A stretch of 64,000 nucleotides of DNA from Pseudomonas palmensis (GTDB lineage Bacteria; Pseudomonadota; Gammaproteobacteria; Pseudomonadales; Pseudomonadaceae), in the NCBI RefSeq assembly GCF_017848315.1, contig NZ_JAFKEC010000003.1:1-64000 (forward strand), read 5' to 3'. Positions 1 through 8,241 of the stretch are shown here, in pieces. Made by a program: the position numbers and the translations under genes. Positions within the stretch are counted from its first letter, which is position 1, and every line of letters starts with the position of its first letter. The notes beneath the pieces are model-generated. The model saw nothing but the letters and a program-made list of their open reading frames with translations. It made no database searches and had not been told where the DNA came from.

Positions 1-2
1 GG

Positions 3-50
3 CTAGGGGTGTTGCTGGCGGGCATGCTGCTATGGCGGCGGCGCCGCTGA
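3..50 (+). CDS. C-terminal tail of an upstream membrane protein (partial)
   Basis: Only the last 15 codons of this gene fall in the window. They read as a hydrophobic run (LGVLLAGMLLW) followed by four arginines and a TGA stop, the pattern of a last transmembrane helix with a positive cytoplasmic tail. The frame choice rests on this pattern alone, because the other two forward frames read through or stop without a recognisable signature. A REP pair follows directly. The family cannot be named from this fragment. Confidence 0.4.
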   Translation, partial: LGVLLAGMLLWRRRR

Positions 51-63
51 CGCTACCGCGGAT

Positions 64-149
64 GTAGGAGCCGGCGTTGCCGGCGAATGCCGCACCGCGC
101 AGCCACGCCGAACGCGTAACGGCCTTCGCCGGCAACGCCGGCTCCTACA
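64..149. repeat. REP pair (inverted)
   Basis: Two GTAGGAGCCGGC-type REP arms in inverted orientation: gtaggagccggcgttgccgg on the left and its complement ending ggctcctac on the right, with about 40 bases between them. Each arm can itself fold into a GCCGGC hairpin. This is the P. putida-type extragenic palindrome found repeatedly in the window. Confidence 0.85.
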
Positions 150-208
150 AGCGCAGCAAGCAGCGTATCCTGTAACAGATTTTTACCTCACCCAGCGAAC
201 GCCCCACC

Positions 209-1231
209 ATGCCCGCACTTCTCCTGCGCCTGATCGACCTGATAAAGCGCTACCCGGGGGTCATCGCCCTCGGCGGTTTCATTTCCGGTATCGGCAGTTT
301 CATCCTGGTAGACCGTCAGGAAGGCCTGGCCAGTTGGGTCGCCATCCTGCTGCTGGTGAGCTGGCTGTGGCTGATGTTCGAGAACACCTTCACCCAGCTG
401 TTCACCCGCCTGTTCAAGCGCGAGATCCCGCAGCCGCTGCTGCGCTACGCCACGCAGATGATCCACCAGGAAAGCCTGTTCTTCGTGCTGCCGTTCTTCT
501 TCGTCACCACCACCTGGAACAGCGGCCAGCTGGTGTTCACCGGCCTGCTGGCCGGCGCCGGGCTGGTGTCGATCGTCGACCCGCTGTACTACCGCTGGCT
601 GGCGCCGCGCCGCTGGCTGTTCCTGGCCCTGCACACCCTGACCCTGTTCGCCGCGCTGCTCACGGCGCTGCCGATCATCCTGCACCTGACCACGTCGCAG
701 AGCTTCAAGCTGGCGCTGGGCATCGCCATGCTGCTGTCGTTCCCGAGCCTGGCCAGCAGCTTCCCGATCAATCACTGGCGCCGTGCCGCCATGCTGGTGC
801 TGGTCACCCTGGCCGTTGGCGGCAGCGGCTGGCTGCTGCGCTCGTGGGTGCCGCCGGCGACACTGTGGATGACCGAAGTGGCCATCAGCACCCAGCTGCA
901 GAACCGCACCCCCGGCGACAGCCTGGAGCAGGTCAGCGCCAGCCAGATCCGCAGCGCCGGGCTCTATGCCTATACCGCGATCAAGGCCCCGCGCGGCCTC
1001 AACGAACGCATCTACCACGTATGGAAACAGGACGGCAAAGAGGTCGACCGCATTGCCCTGAACATCAATGGCGGGCGCAAGGAAGGCTACCGCGCCTGGA
1101 CCCACAAGCAGGTGTTCCCCAGCAACCCGGTCGGGCACTGGCAGGTGCGCGTGCTCACCGAAGACGGCCAGGTGATCGGCGTGCTGCGCTTCGAGGTGGT
1201 TGATGACGGTCAAGCATCCGTCGCCAAGTGA
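209..1231 (+). CDS. DUF5924/DUF2914 family membrane protein
   Basis: A 340-residue protein. The N-terminal half (about residues 1-220) holds several hydrophobic segments, for example around 20-35, 45-60, 130-165 and 195-215, so it is an inner-membrane protein. The C-terminal 110 residues form a soluble domain of the DUF2914 type, containing the stretch HVWKQDGKEVDRIALNI and a repeated basic-aromatic pattern (GYRAWTHK). The role is unknown; family members are conserved in Pseudomonas as single genes. It precedes the MCE transport operon by 52 bases, so co-transcription is possible, although GCTATGCT just after its stop could be the -10 of a separate promoter. Confidence 0.8.
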   Translation: MPALLLRLIDLIKRYPGVIALGGFISGIGSFILVDRQEGLASWVAILLLVSWLWLMFENTFTQLFTRLFKREIPQPLLRYATQMIHQESLFFVLPFFFVTTTWNSGQLVFTGLLAGAGLVSIVDPLYYRWLAPRRWLFLALHTLTLFAALLTALPIILHLTTSQSFKLALGIAMLLSFPSLASSFPINHWRRAAMLVLVTLAVGGSGWLLRSWVPPATLWMTEVAISTQLQNRTPGDSLEQVSASQIRSAGLYAYTAIKAPRGLNERIYHVWKQDGKEVDRIALNINGGRKEGYRAWTHKQVFPSNPVGHWQVRVLTEDGQVIGVLRFEVVDDGQASVAK

Positions 1232-1283
1232 CGCTATGCTCTGACCCGGCGCACTGGAGCGCCTGCCGGACTGTCTGGAGCCT

Positions 1284-2432
1284 ATGACCACCACCGTCAC
1301 CCCCGCCAGCGCCACCCTCGATACCACGCGCAGCCCGGCCTGCCTGCGCATCGCCGGCGACTGGACCCTGGCCAACTACACGCCGCTCAAGCGCAGCACC
1401 GAGGCCCTGCACGGCCAGTACGATGCCAGCGCCCAGGTCGACCTCGCCCAGCTGGGCAAGCTGGACACCGCCGGCGCCTCGCTGCTGGTCGAACTGCTGG
1501 GTGCCGAGCGCCTGGGGCAACTGGCCGATGACCACGCCAGCCCGCTGTCGGCCGCCGACCGCGCCTTGCTGCACACCGTGTACTGCTCGCTTCAGGACTA
1601 CTGCCTGCCAGAGCGCCAGCCGGAAACGTCCGTGCTGACCCAACTGCTGTGCCGCATCGGCCGGGCAGTCGACGTGCTGTGGCAAGACACCCGGCAACTG
1701 CTCGGCTTCATCGGCCTGATCATCGCCACCCTGGCCCGGCGCCTGCTGCAACCCAGGCGCTGGCGCATGACCGCCGTGGTCGCGCACATCGAACAGACCG
1801 GCCTGGACGCGGCGCCCATCGTCGCGCTGCTGACCTTTCTGGTGGGTGCGGTGGTGGCCTTTCTGGGCGCCACGGTGCTGGCCAGTTTCGGCGCGAGCAT
1901 CTTCACCGTCGACCTGGTGGCGTTCTCGTTCCTGCGTGAATTCGGCGTGCTGCTTACCGCCATCCTGATGGCAGGACGCACCGCCAGCGCCTTCACCGCG
2001 CAGATCGGCTCGATGAAGGCCAACGAGGAAATCGATGCGATCCGCACCCTGGGCCTGGACCCGGTCGAGCTGCTGGTGATGCCGCGGGTGCTGTCGCTGC
2101 TGATCGCGCTGCCATTGCTGACCTTCGTCGCGATGCTGTGCGGCATCATCGGCGGCGCCGTGGTGTGCGCGGTGTCGCTGGACATCTCGCCGGCGATGTT
2201 CCTGTCGCTGCTGGAAAGCGACATCGGCGTGCAGCACTTCCTGGTGGGCCTGGCCAAGGCGCCGTTCTTCGCCTTCCTGATCGCGGCCATCGGTTGCCTG
2301 GAAGGTTTCAAGGTGACCGGCAGCGCCGAATCGGTCGGCGCCCACACCACCTCGGCGGTGGTCCAGTCGATCTTCGTGGTGATCGTGCTGGATGCGGTGT
2401 TCGCACTGTTCTTCATGGAGATGAGCTGGTGA
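1284..2432 (+). CDS. MlaE-type ABC permease with N-terminal STAS-like domain
   Basis: A 382-residue permease of the MlaE/YrbE family, the inner-membrane part of MCE lipid transporters. Residues 1-110 resemble a STAS domain (LDTAGASLLVELLG), which in the classic Mla system is the separate protein MlaB, so this looks like a natural MlaB-MlaE fusion. Residues 150-380 carry the MlaE signature region (MAGRTASAFTAQIGSMKANE, then EEIDAIRTLGLDP) and five or so hydrophobic segments. The stop overlaps the GTG start of the ATPase gene, indicating translational coupling. By inference it moves phospholipids or another lipid between the membranes; the substrate is not known. Confidence 0.88.
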   Translation: MTTTVTPASATLDTTRSPACLRIAGDWTLANYTPLKRSTEALHGQYDASAQVDLAQLGKLDTAGASLLVELLGAERLGQLADDHASPLSAADRALLHTVYCSLQDYCLPERQPETSVLTQLLCRIGRAVDVLWQDTRQLLGFIGLIIATLARRLLQPRRWRMTAVVAHIEQTGLDAAPIVALLTFLVGAVVAFLGATVLASFGASIFTVDLVAFSFLREFGVLLTAILMAGRTASAFTAQIGSMKANEEIDAIRTLGLDPVELLVMPRVLSLLIALPLLTFVAMLCGIIGGAVVCAVSLDISPAMFLSLLESDIGVQHFLVGLAKAPFFAFLIAAIGCLEGFKVTGSAESVGAHTTSAVVQSIFVVIVLDAVFALFFMEMSW

Positions 2433-3223
2433 GTGAGGCAAGCCGCGAGAAGGTCATCGAGGTGCGGGGCCTGTGCAACCGCTTCGGCACCCAGAGCGTG
2501 CACGAACAGCTCGACCTGGACCTGTACCGCGGCGAGATCCTCGCCGTGGTCGGCGGCTCGGGCAGTGGCAAGTCGGTGCTGCTGCGCAGCATCGTCGGCC
2601 TGCGCCGGCCCAACGAAGGCACGGTGAGGATCTTCGGCCAGGACCTCAGCCAGGCCAGCGACCAGCAGCGCTCGCAGGTGGAGCGTCGCTTCGGCGTGCT
2701 GTACCAGAAGGGCGCGCTGTTCTCGTCGTTGACCGTCACCGAGAACGTCGCACTGCCGCTGATCGAACATGCCGGCCTGAGCCGCGCCGACGCCGAGCAC
2801 CTGGCCGGGGTCAAGCTGGCCCTGGCCGGGCTGCCGCTGTCGGCGGCCGACAAATACCCCGCGTCGCTGTCGGGCGGCATGATCAAGCGCGCCGCCCTGG
2901 CCCGCGCCCTGGCGCTGGACCCGGACATCCTGTTTCTCGACGAGCCCACCGCCGGGCTCGACCCGATCGGCGCGGCCGCCTTCGACCAGTTGATCCTGAC
3001 CCTGCGCGATGCGCTGGGCCTGAGCGTGTTCCTGATCACCCACGACCTGGACACCCTCTACACCATCACCGACCGCGTGGCCGTGCTGGCGCAGAAGAAG
3101 GTGCTGGTGGCCGGCCCCATCGACCAGGTCTCGGAAACCGACGACGCGTGGATTCACGACTATTTTCATGGCCCGCGCGGCCGTGCGGCCTACCAGGCCG
3201 CCACAGCGCTCAAGGAGAACTGA
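2429..3223 (+). CDS. ABC transporter ATPase of an MCE (Mla-like) system
   Basis: I chose GTG at 2429, which overlaps the permease stop (GTGA), because the long upstream extension of the open frame lies inside the permease gene. That gives 264 residues, normal for MlaF/Ttg2A ATPases. Walker A is GGSGSGKS at residues 42-49, the signature is LSGGMIKRAALARALAL, and Walker B is FLDEPTAGLDP followed by the switch His in ITHDL. LSGGM rather than LSGGQ is typical of the MCE-associated branch. It energises the permease encoded just upstream. Confidence 0.92.
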   Translation: MSEASREKVIEVRGLCNRFGTQSVHEQLDLDLYRGEILAVVGGSGSGKSVLLRSIVGLRRPNEGTVRIFGQDLSQASDQQRSQVERRFGVLYQKGALFSSLTVTENVALPLIEHAGLSRADAEHLAGVKLALAGLPLSAADKYPASLSGGMIKRAALARALALDPDILFLDEPTAGLDPIGAAAFDQLILTLRDALGLSVFLITHDLDTLYTITDRVAVLAQKKVLVAGPIDQVSETDDAWIHDYFHGPRGRAAYQAATALKEN

Positions 3224-3224
3224 A

Positions 3225-4163
3225 ATGGAAACCCGCGCGCACCATGTGTTGATCGGGCTGGTCACCGTGCTGGTGGTGGCCGGCGCCATGCTGTTCGGCC
3301 TGTGGCTGGCCAAGTCGAGCGTCGACAGCACCTTCAAGGACTACGAGGTGGTGTTCAACGAGGCCGTCACCGGGCTGTCCAAGGGCAGTGCGGTGCAGTA
3401 CAGCGGGATCAAGGTAGGTGATGTGATCAGCCTGCGCCTGGACCCCAACGACCCCCGCCGGGTGCTGGCGCAGATCCGCCTGAGCGCCGAGACCCCGATC
3501 AAGCAGGACACCCAGGCCAAGCTGACCCTGACCGGCGTCACCGGCACCTCGCTGATCCAGCTCAGCGGCGGCACCCCGCAGAGCCCGCCGCTGGAAGGCA
3601 AGGGCGGCCGGCTGCCGGTGATCGTCGCCTCGCCATCGCCGATTGCGCGCCTGCTCAACAACAGCAGCGACCTGGTGACCAACATCAACCTGCTGCTGCA
3701 CAACGCCAACCGGCTGTTCTCCGAAGAGAACGCCACCCGCCTGGGCGCCACCCTGGCCAACCTGGAGCAGACCACCGGCGCGATTGCCGGGCAGCGCGAC
3801 GACATCCGCCTGGCCATCCAGCAGATGGCCCAGGTGGGCAAGCAGGCCGGCGCGGCGCTGGAGCAGACCAGCCAGCTGATGCGCAACGCCAACAGCCTGC
3901 TCGGCAGCGACGGCAAGCAGATCGTCAACAGCGCCGACCAGGCCATGCAGTCACTGGCGCGCAGCACCGCCACCATCGACGCGTTGCTCACCGACAACCG
4001 CGAGGCGATCACCAGCGGCGCCCAGGGCTTCAACGAACTGGCCCCGGCGATCCGCGAACTGCGCGATACCCTGACTGCCTTGAAGGGCATCTCCCAGCGC
4101 CTGGAGGCCAACCCCAGCGGTTACCTGCTGGGCCGCGACAAAAACAAGGAGTTCACCCCATGA
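3225..4163 (+). CDS. MCE-domain substrate-binding protein (MlaD-like)
   Basis: A 312-residue protein. It has one N-terminal transmembrane helix (about residues 8-28), an MCE domain (about 38-115, with the YSGIKVGDV loop) and a long C-terminal region predicted to be helical or coiled-coil (NATRLGATLANLEQTTGAIA onwards). This architecture matches single-pass MCE proteins that form periplasmic hexamers for lipid transfer. I start at ATG 3225, one base after the ATPase stop, with AAGGAGA just upstream. The 3' end overlaps the next gene by four bases. It probably bridges the permease and the outer-membrane lipoprotein. Confidence 0.9.
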   Translation: METRAHHVLIGLVTVLVVAGAMLFGLWLAKSSVDSTFKDYEVVFNEAVTGLSKGSAVQYSGIKVGDVISLRLDPNDPRRVLAQIRLSAETPIKQDTQAKLTLTGVTGTSLIQLSGGTPQSPPLEGKGGRLPVIVASPSPIARLLNNSSDLVTNINLLLHNANRLFSEENATRLGATLANLEQTTGAIAGQRDDIRLAIQQMAQVGKQAGAALEQTSQLMRNANSLLGSDGKQIVNSADQAMQSLARSTATIDALLTDNREAITSGAQGFNELAPAIRELRDTLTALKGISQRLEANPSGYLLGRDKNKEFTP

Positions 4164-4768
4164 GCCGCCCCTGCCGCACCCTCGCCCTGGCCGCGCTGCT
4201 GAGCCTGAGCAGCGCCTGCTCGATCCTGCCCAAGGCGGAGCCGGCCGACGTGTACCGCCTGCCGGCGGCGCAACCGGTGCGCAGCAACGCCGCACCCGTG
4301 GCCTGGACCCTGCGTATCAACAAGCCGCTGGCCAGCGAGATCCTCGGCACACCGCGCATTGCCGTGGTGCCGGCAGGCGACCTGATCAGCAGCTACAAGG
4401 GTGCACGCTGGGCCGACCCGGTGCCGGCACTGCTGCGCAACCGCATGCTCGACGCCTTCCAGCGCGATGGCCGGGTACAGCGGGTAAGTGCCGACGACGC
4501 CAACCTGCAGGCCGACTACGAGATCGTCGGCGAACTGCAGGCGTTCCAGAGCGAGTACAGCGATGCCGGGCTGGCAGTAGTGGTGCGCCTGGATGCGCGA
4601 CTGGTGCAGGGGCGTACCCAGCGCGTGCTGGCCAGCCACAGCTTCGAGGTGCGCCAGCCGGTGGCGCAGACACAGGTACCGGCGGTGGTCGGCGGCTTCG
4701 GCCAGGCCACCGACCGGCTGATGGCGCAACTGGTGGACTGGACCGTGGCTCAGGCGAAGAACCAGTAG
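4160..4768 (+). CDS. PqiC-like (ABC-type transport auxiliary) lipoprotein
   Basis: A 202-residue lipoprotein. The signal peptide ends in a lipobox (LSSAC, Cys at residue 16). The rest fits the DUF330/PqiC family: a YRLPAAQPV stretch near the N-terminus and a conserved IVGELQAFQSEYSD segment. PqiC-type lipoproteins sit in the outer membrane and partner MCE proteins. ATG overlaps the MCE stop (ATGA), making it the last gene of a four-gene operon. Its 3' end overlaps the convergent SpmAB gene by 19 bases. Confidence 0.88.
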   Translation: MSRPCRTLALAALLSLSSACSILPKAEPADVYRLPAAQPVRSNAAPVAWTLRINKPLASEILGTPRIAVVPAGDLISSYKGARWADPVPALLRNRMLDAFQRDGRVQRVSADDANLQADYEIVGELQAFQSEYSDAGLAVVVRLDARLVQGRTQRVLASHSFEVRQPVAQTQVPAVVGGFGQATDRLMAQLVDWTVAQAKNQ

Positions 4769-5979
4769 CACACCGCGATGGCCGCCAGCACCCCGGCCAG
4801 CTCGGCCAGCAGCGCGCAGCCCACGGCGTGGCGTGCGCGCTGGATACCCACGGCGCCGAAATACACCGCCAGTACGTAGAAGGTGGTTTCGGTGCTGCCC
4901 TGGATGGTCGCGGCCACCAGTGCCGGGAAGCTGTCCACCCCGTGGGTCTGCATGGTCTCGATCAGCATGGCCCGCGCCGCGCTGCCGGAGAACGGCTTGA
5001 CCAGCGCGGTGGGCAGGGCATCGACGAAACGCGTGTCCCAGCCCAGCCATTCGATGACATGACGAATGCCGTCCAGGCCGAACTCCAGCGCCCCCGAGGC
5101 GCGCAGCACGCCGACCGCGCACAGCATCGCCACCAGGTAGGGCAGCAGGCTCTTGGCTACGTCGAACCCTTCCTTGGCACCTTCGACGAAGGTTTCGTAC
5201 ACCGGCACCCGCTTGAATGCGCCGATCAGCAGAAACAGCATGATCAGGCCGAACAGCGTGAGGTTGCCCAGGATCGACGACAGGGTGGCCAGCGCGGTGG
5301 CCGACAGGCCCGCCAGCAGCGCCATGAAGCCGCCCAGCAGCAGCGCGCCGGGCACCATGTAGGCGAGCACCACCGGGTCCCACAGGCGCAGGCGCTGCAT
5401 CACCGCCACCGACAGCAGGCCCACCAGGGTCGAGGCGCTGGTGGCCAGCAGGATCGGCAGGAACACCAGGGTCGGGTCCATAGCGCCTTGCTGGGCGCGG
5501 TACATGAAGATGGTCACCGGCAGCAGGGTCAGTGACGAGGCATTGAGCACCAGGAACAGGATCTGCGCGTTGCTTGCCGTGGTTGAGCTGGGGTTGAGCT
5601 CCTGCAGGGCGCGCATGGCCTTGAGGCCGATAGGCGTGGCGGCGTTGTCCAGGCCCAGGCCGTTGGCGGCGAAGTTCAGGGTGATCAGGCCCAGCGCCGG
5701 GTGGCCGGGCGGTACCTCGGGCATCAGGCGACGGAACAGCGGGCCGAGTACCTTGGCCAGCCAGTCGACGATACCGGCCTTTTCGGCGATCTTCAGAAAG
5801 CCCAGCCACAGGGTCAGGGTACCGAACAGCAGCACCATGACTTCGACCGAAAGCTTGGCCATGGCGAAGATGCTCTCGACCATGGCGGCGAAGATGCCCG
5901 CGTTGCCACCCACCAGCCACTGCACCAGTGCGGAGAGGGCGGCCACCACGAAAAAGCCGAGCCAGAGGCCGTTGAGCAT
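4750..5979 (-). CDS. SpmA/SpmB-like nucleoside recognition (Gate) domain membrane protein
   Basis: A 409-residue multispan membrane protein. The N-terminal half resembles spore maturation protein SpmA and the C-terminal half SpmB, a fusion common in Gram-negatives. Visible motifs are LGLITLNFAANGLGLDNAATP in the first Gate domain (quoted in part as NGLGLDNAATPIG) and IQGSTETTFYVLAVYFG in the second. I chose ATG 5979 because AAGGGAAA lies 7 bases upstream; the longer open frame has no ribosome site and runs through a REP. Function in non-sporulating bacteria is unknown; transport of a nucleoside-like solute is a guess from the family name. Confidence 0.85.
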   Translation of the reverse strand: MLNGLWLGFFVVAALSALVQWLVGGNAGIFAAMVESIFAMAKLSVEVMVLLFGTLTLWLGFLKIAEKAGIVDWLAKVLGPLFRRLMPEVPPGHPALGLITLNFAANGLGLDNAATPIGLKAMRALQELNPSSTTASNAQILFLVLNASSLTLLPVTIFMYRAQQGAMDPTLVFLPILLATSASTLVGLLSVAVMQRLRLWDPVVLAYMVPGALLLGGFMALLAGLSATALATLSSILGNLTLFGLIMLFLLIGAFKRVPVYETFVEGAKEGFDVAKSLLPYLVAMLCAVGVLRASGALEFGLDGIRHVIEWLGWDTRFVDALPTALVKPFSGSAARAMLIETMQTHGVDSFPALVAATIQGSTETTFYVLAVYFGAVGIQRARHAVGCALLAELAGVLAAIAVCYWFFA

Positions 5980-6052
5980 TGGTCGTTTCCCTTGCAAGTT
6001 GGAGCGCATGATAGCGGGGTGGGTAGGCAGACGCCATAAACGGCGGCGGCCC

Positions 6053-6118
6053 ATTCGCCGGCAAGGCCGGCTCCTACAGGTTCGGCGTCGTCTGTAGCAG
6101 CCGGCCTTGCCGGCGAAG
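6053..6118. repeat. REP pair
   Basis: Inverted REP arms (ttcgccggcaaggccggctc and gccggccttgccggcgaa) about 20 bases apart, between the SpmAB start and the gltP terminator. The second arm has tagcag in place of taggag, a small decay of the consensus. Confidence 0.85.
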
Positions 6119-6132
6119 CTTCTGGCAGGCAA

Positions 6133-6157
6133 CAAAAAGCCCCGACGGGTCGGGGCT
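6133..6157 (-). terminator. Rho-independent terminator of gltP
   Basis: On the minus strand a 9-bp perfect stem (AGCCCCGAC/GTCGGGGCT, 2-base loop) is followed by TTTTTG. It lies 25 bases beyond the gltP stop. Confidence 0.92.
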
Positions 6158-6181
6158 CTTGTGTTTCAGGCCGTCAGCAGC

Positions 6182-7513
6182 TTAGTGCTGAGCGGTCTCG
6201 CCAGCCGGCGCCGGGGTCTTGCTGCGCCAGTGCGGCAGCGAGTTCCAGTACGCCTGGCCCTTGGCATCGTCATACATGCCTTCCCAACGCGAGATGACCA
6301 GTACCGCCAGGGCGTTGCCGATCACGTTCAGGGCGGTACGCGCCATGTCCATGATGCGGTCGACACCGGCGATGAACGCCAGGCCTTCGAGCGGGATGCC
6401 CACACTGCCCAGGGTCGCCAGCAGCACCACGAACGATACGCCCGGCACACCGGCAATGCCTTTGGAGGTGACCATCAGGGTCAGCACCAGCAGCAGTTGC
6501 TGGCTGATCGACAGGTCGATGCCGTACAGCTGCGCGATGAAGATCGCCGCGATGCTCTGGTACAGGGTCGAACCGTCCAGGTTGAACGAGTAGCCGGTCG
6601 GCACCACGAAGCTGCAGATGGCCTTGGGCGAACCGTAGGCTTCCATCTTCTGGATCACGCGCGGCAGCACGGTCTCGGAGCTGGCGGTGGAATAGGCCAG
6701 GATCAGCTCGTCCTTGAAGATGCGCATCAGTTTCAGGATCGAGAAACCGAACAGGCGGGCGATCAGGCCCAGCACCATGAAGGCGAAGAAGGCGATGGCG
6801 AAGTACACCAGCAGCACCAGCTTGGCCAGCGGCAGCAGCGAGGCGAAACCGAAGTTGGCCACGGTCACCGCAATCAGGGCGAACACGCCGATCGGGGCGT
6901 AGTTCATGATCATGTGGGTGACCTTGAACATGGCTTCCGACACGCCCTGGAAGGTTTTCACCAGCGGGTCGCGGATGTCTGCCTGCAGGCTCGACAGGCC
7001 CAGGCCGAACAGTACCGAGAAGAAGATGATCGGCAGCATTTCGCCACGCATCAGCGCTGCAAAGATGTTCGACGGGATCAGGTTGAGGATGGTCTCGATG
7101 AACGCATGCTCATGCTGCACCTCGGCGGCGGTGGCCTGGTACTTGGAGATATCCACGGTGCCCAGGGTGCTCATGTCGATGCCGGCGCCCGGGTGGAACA
7201 GGTTGGCCAACACCAGGCCGACCACGATCGCGATGGTGGTCACCACCTCGAAATAGATGATGGTCTTGAGGCCGATACTGCCAAGTTTCTTCGCATCGCC
7301 AACCCCGGCGATACCCACGACCAGCGACGAAATCACGATCGGGATGACGATCATCTTGATCAGGCGAATGAAGATGTCACCTGCCGGTTGCAGGACGTTA
7401 CTGATCCACCATGCCTTTTCTGCACTGAAATGGTTCAGCAGCGCCCCGATGGCGATCCCCAATACCAGACCGATGAGGATTTGCCAGGCGAGGCTTAGTT
7501 TTGCCTTCTTCAT
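6182..7513 (-). CDS. gltP: Proton/glutamate-aspartate symporter, DAACS family
   Basis: A 443-residue dicarboxylate/amino acid:cation symporter. Family hallmarks are present: the serine-rich hairpin AYSTASSETVLPRV, the NLDGSTLYQSIAAIFIAQ segment (NMDGT-type cation site) and about eight transmembrane helices. Length and the opening MKKAKLSLAWQILIGLVLG match GltP rather than DctA. It imports glutamate and aspartate with protons across the inner membrane. The gene stands alone between its own terminator and a 728-base upstream region that contains AauR-type palindromes and a possible sigma54 promoter, which would tie it to acidic amino acid sensing. Confidence 0.92.
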   Translation of the reverse strand: MKKAKLSLAWQILIGLVLGIAIGALLNHFSAEKAWWISNVLQPAGDIFIRLIKMIVIPIVISSLVVGIAGVGDAKKLGSIGLKTIIYFEVVTTIAIVVGLVLANLFHPGAGIDMSTLGTVDISKYQATAAEVQHEHAFIETILNLIPSNIFAALMRGEMLPIIFFSVLFGLGLSSLQADIRDPLVKTFQGVSEAMFKVTHMIMNYAPIGVFALIAVTVANFGFASLLPLAKLVLLVYFAIAFFAFMVLGLIARLFGFSILKLMRIFKDELILAYSTASSETVLPRVIQKMEAYGSPKAICSFVVPTGYSFNLDGSTLYQSIAAIFIAQLYGIDLSISQQLLLVLTLMVTSKGIAGVPGVSFVVLLATLGSVGIPLEGLAFIAGVDRIMDMARTALNVIGNALAVLVISRWEGMYDDAKGQAYWNSLPHWRSKTPAPAGETAQH

Positions 7514-7602
7514 GTCGTTACCCTTTGTTCAAGTGGACACGGTCACTGCCTTGAAACCTGCATTCTAGAGCCGCTTAAAGCGATTCCCTGGAGTTTTCAT
7601 GG

Positions 7603-7619
7603 TGCAGGCAATGCGCCGT
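7603..7619 (-). promoter_or_regulatory. Candidate sigma54 promoter of gltP
   Basis: On the minus strand ACGGCGCATTGCCTGCA has the GG-N10-GC spacing of a -24/-12 promoter, but it matches the TGGCAC and TTGCA elements only partly (4 of 6 and 4 of 5). The transcript would start near 7591, about 80 bases before gltP. The case rests mainly on the AauR-like sites upstream, since AauR is an NtrC-family activator. Confidence 0.45.
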
Positions 7620-7722
7620 AGAAGGTCACCGCAAGTGAGCGCAAGGGGCGCTCGGACCAGCGAAAAAGGCGCAACTATTCCGATGCAGGCGCACTGAGTC
7701 TAATGCCGTAAATGACTACCCT

Positions 7723-7737
7723 ATGCCGAATCGGCAT
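7723..7737. promoter_or_regulatory. Perfect palindrome upstream of gltP
   Basis: ATGCCGA-A-TCGGCAT is a 15-base perfect inverted repeat. It is too short-looped for a terminator and has no T-run, so it is more likely a protein-binding site. It lies between the candidate promoter and the AauR-like sites. Confidence 0.4.
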
Positions 7738-7785
7738 GATCTTTTTGGCATGAAACGGACGTCCCAGCGGCAGAAAACCTACCCG

Positions 7786-7799
7786 TTCGGAATCCCGAA
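7786..7799. promoter_or_regulatory. AauR-type upstream activator site (perfect)
   Basis: TTCGGAATCCCGAA is an exact TTCGG-N4-CCGAA palindrome, the motif I recall for AauR, the response regulator of acidic amino acid uptake in P. putida. It lies about 170 bases upstream of the candidate sigma54 promoter, a normal enhancer distance. Confidence 0.65.
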
Positions 7800-7862
7800 T
7801 AAGGCCAAAGCGCCATGATTAGGCCGATACAGCGGTATCCACAAACCGGCAAAACAGCGTTG

Positions 7863-7876
7863 TTCGACAATCCGAA
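7863..7876. promoter_or_regulatory. Second AauR-type site (one mismatch)
   Basis: TTCGACAATCCGAA matches TTCGG-N4-CCGAA at 9 of 10 defined positions. It is centred 77 bases from the perfect site, so the pair could bind two dimers. Confidence 0.5.
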
Positions 7877-7879
7877 TGC

Positions 7880-8241
7880 GTGAAAAACGTCATTTGGCAG
7901 GTCAAAGAAGTCAGGAATTTTTTTGATGGGTGGTCAGCCGTCTGGCCGATCTGTCACTTTCAAGCGGGGAAATGCATCAGGCTTGCGCCGGGTGCACAAG
8001 TCTGACCGGGGGCTGCCCTGGCGGCATGCGACCCCGGTCCACGACTGTGTTGCCGTTTACCACCCTGACCCGGCCCATGAAGGAGGTACTCCCTGTACCC
8101 CTAGGCCCCTCCGATCCTGTAGCAATCAGAGCAGCCCGGCCCCCTGGTCATGCGTCCGCTCTCCTCGAGCGGGCGCAGCATAGAAACTGGAACAGGCAAA
8201 AGGTTCAGCTTCCATGGTGATACTGATGCGTCCGGCGACAC
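7880..8241. other. Non-coding stretch upstream of gltP with a possible gene remnant
   Basis: The outer half of the 728-base gap between gltP and the Ivy gene contains no convincing gene. On the minus strand an uninterrupted frame (about 7977-8140) has a glycine-rich segment, GSEGPRGTGSTSFMGRVRVV, then VNGNTVVDRGR. It has no start with a ribosome site. An imperfect hairpin lies near 8153-8178. See findings for the remnant idea. Confidence 0.5.

Noticed and set aside
188..2441. Long minus-strand open frames of 395 and 428 residues opposite the DUF5924 and permease genes
   Set aside because: They are rich in Gln, His, Arg and Gly, with no motif or ribosome site, and mirror the codon bias of the real plus-strand genes. 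High GC makes such shadow frames common.
7523..8241. Possible CsrA-binding sRNA upstream of gltP, because of scattered GGA motifs
   Set aside because: No ordered hairpins with GGA loops and no terminator were found.
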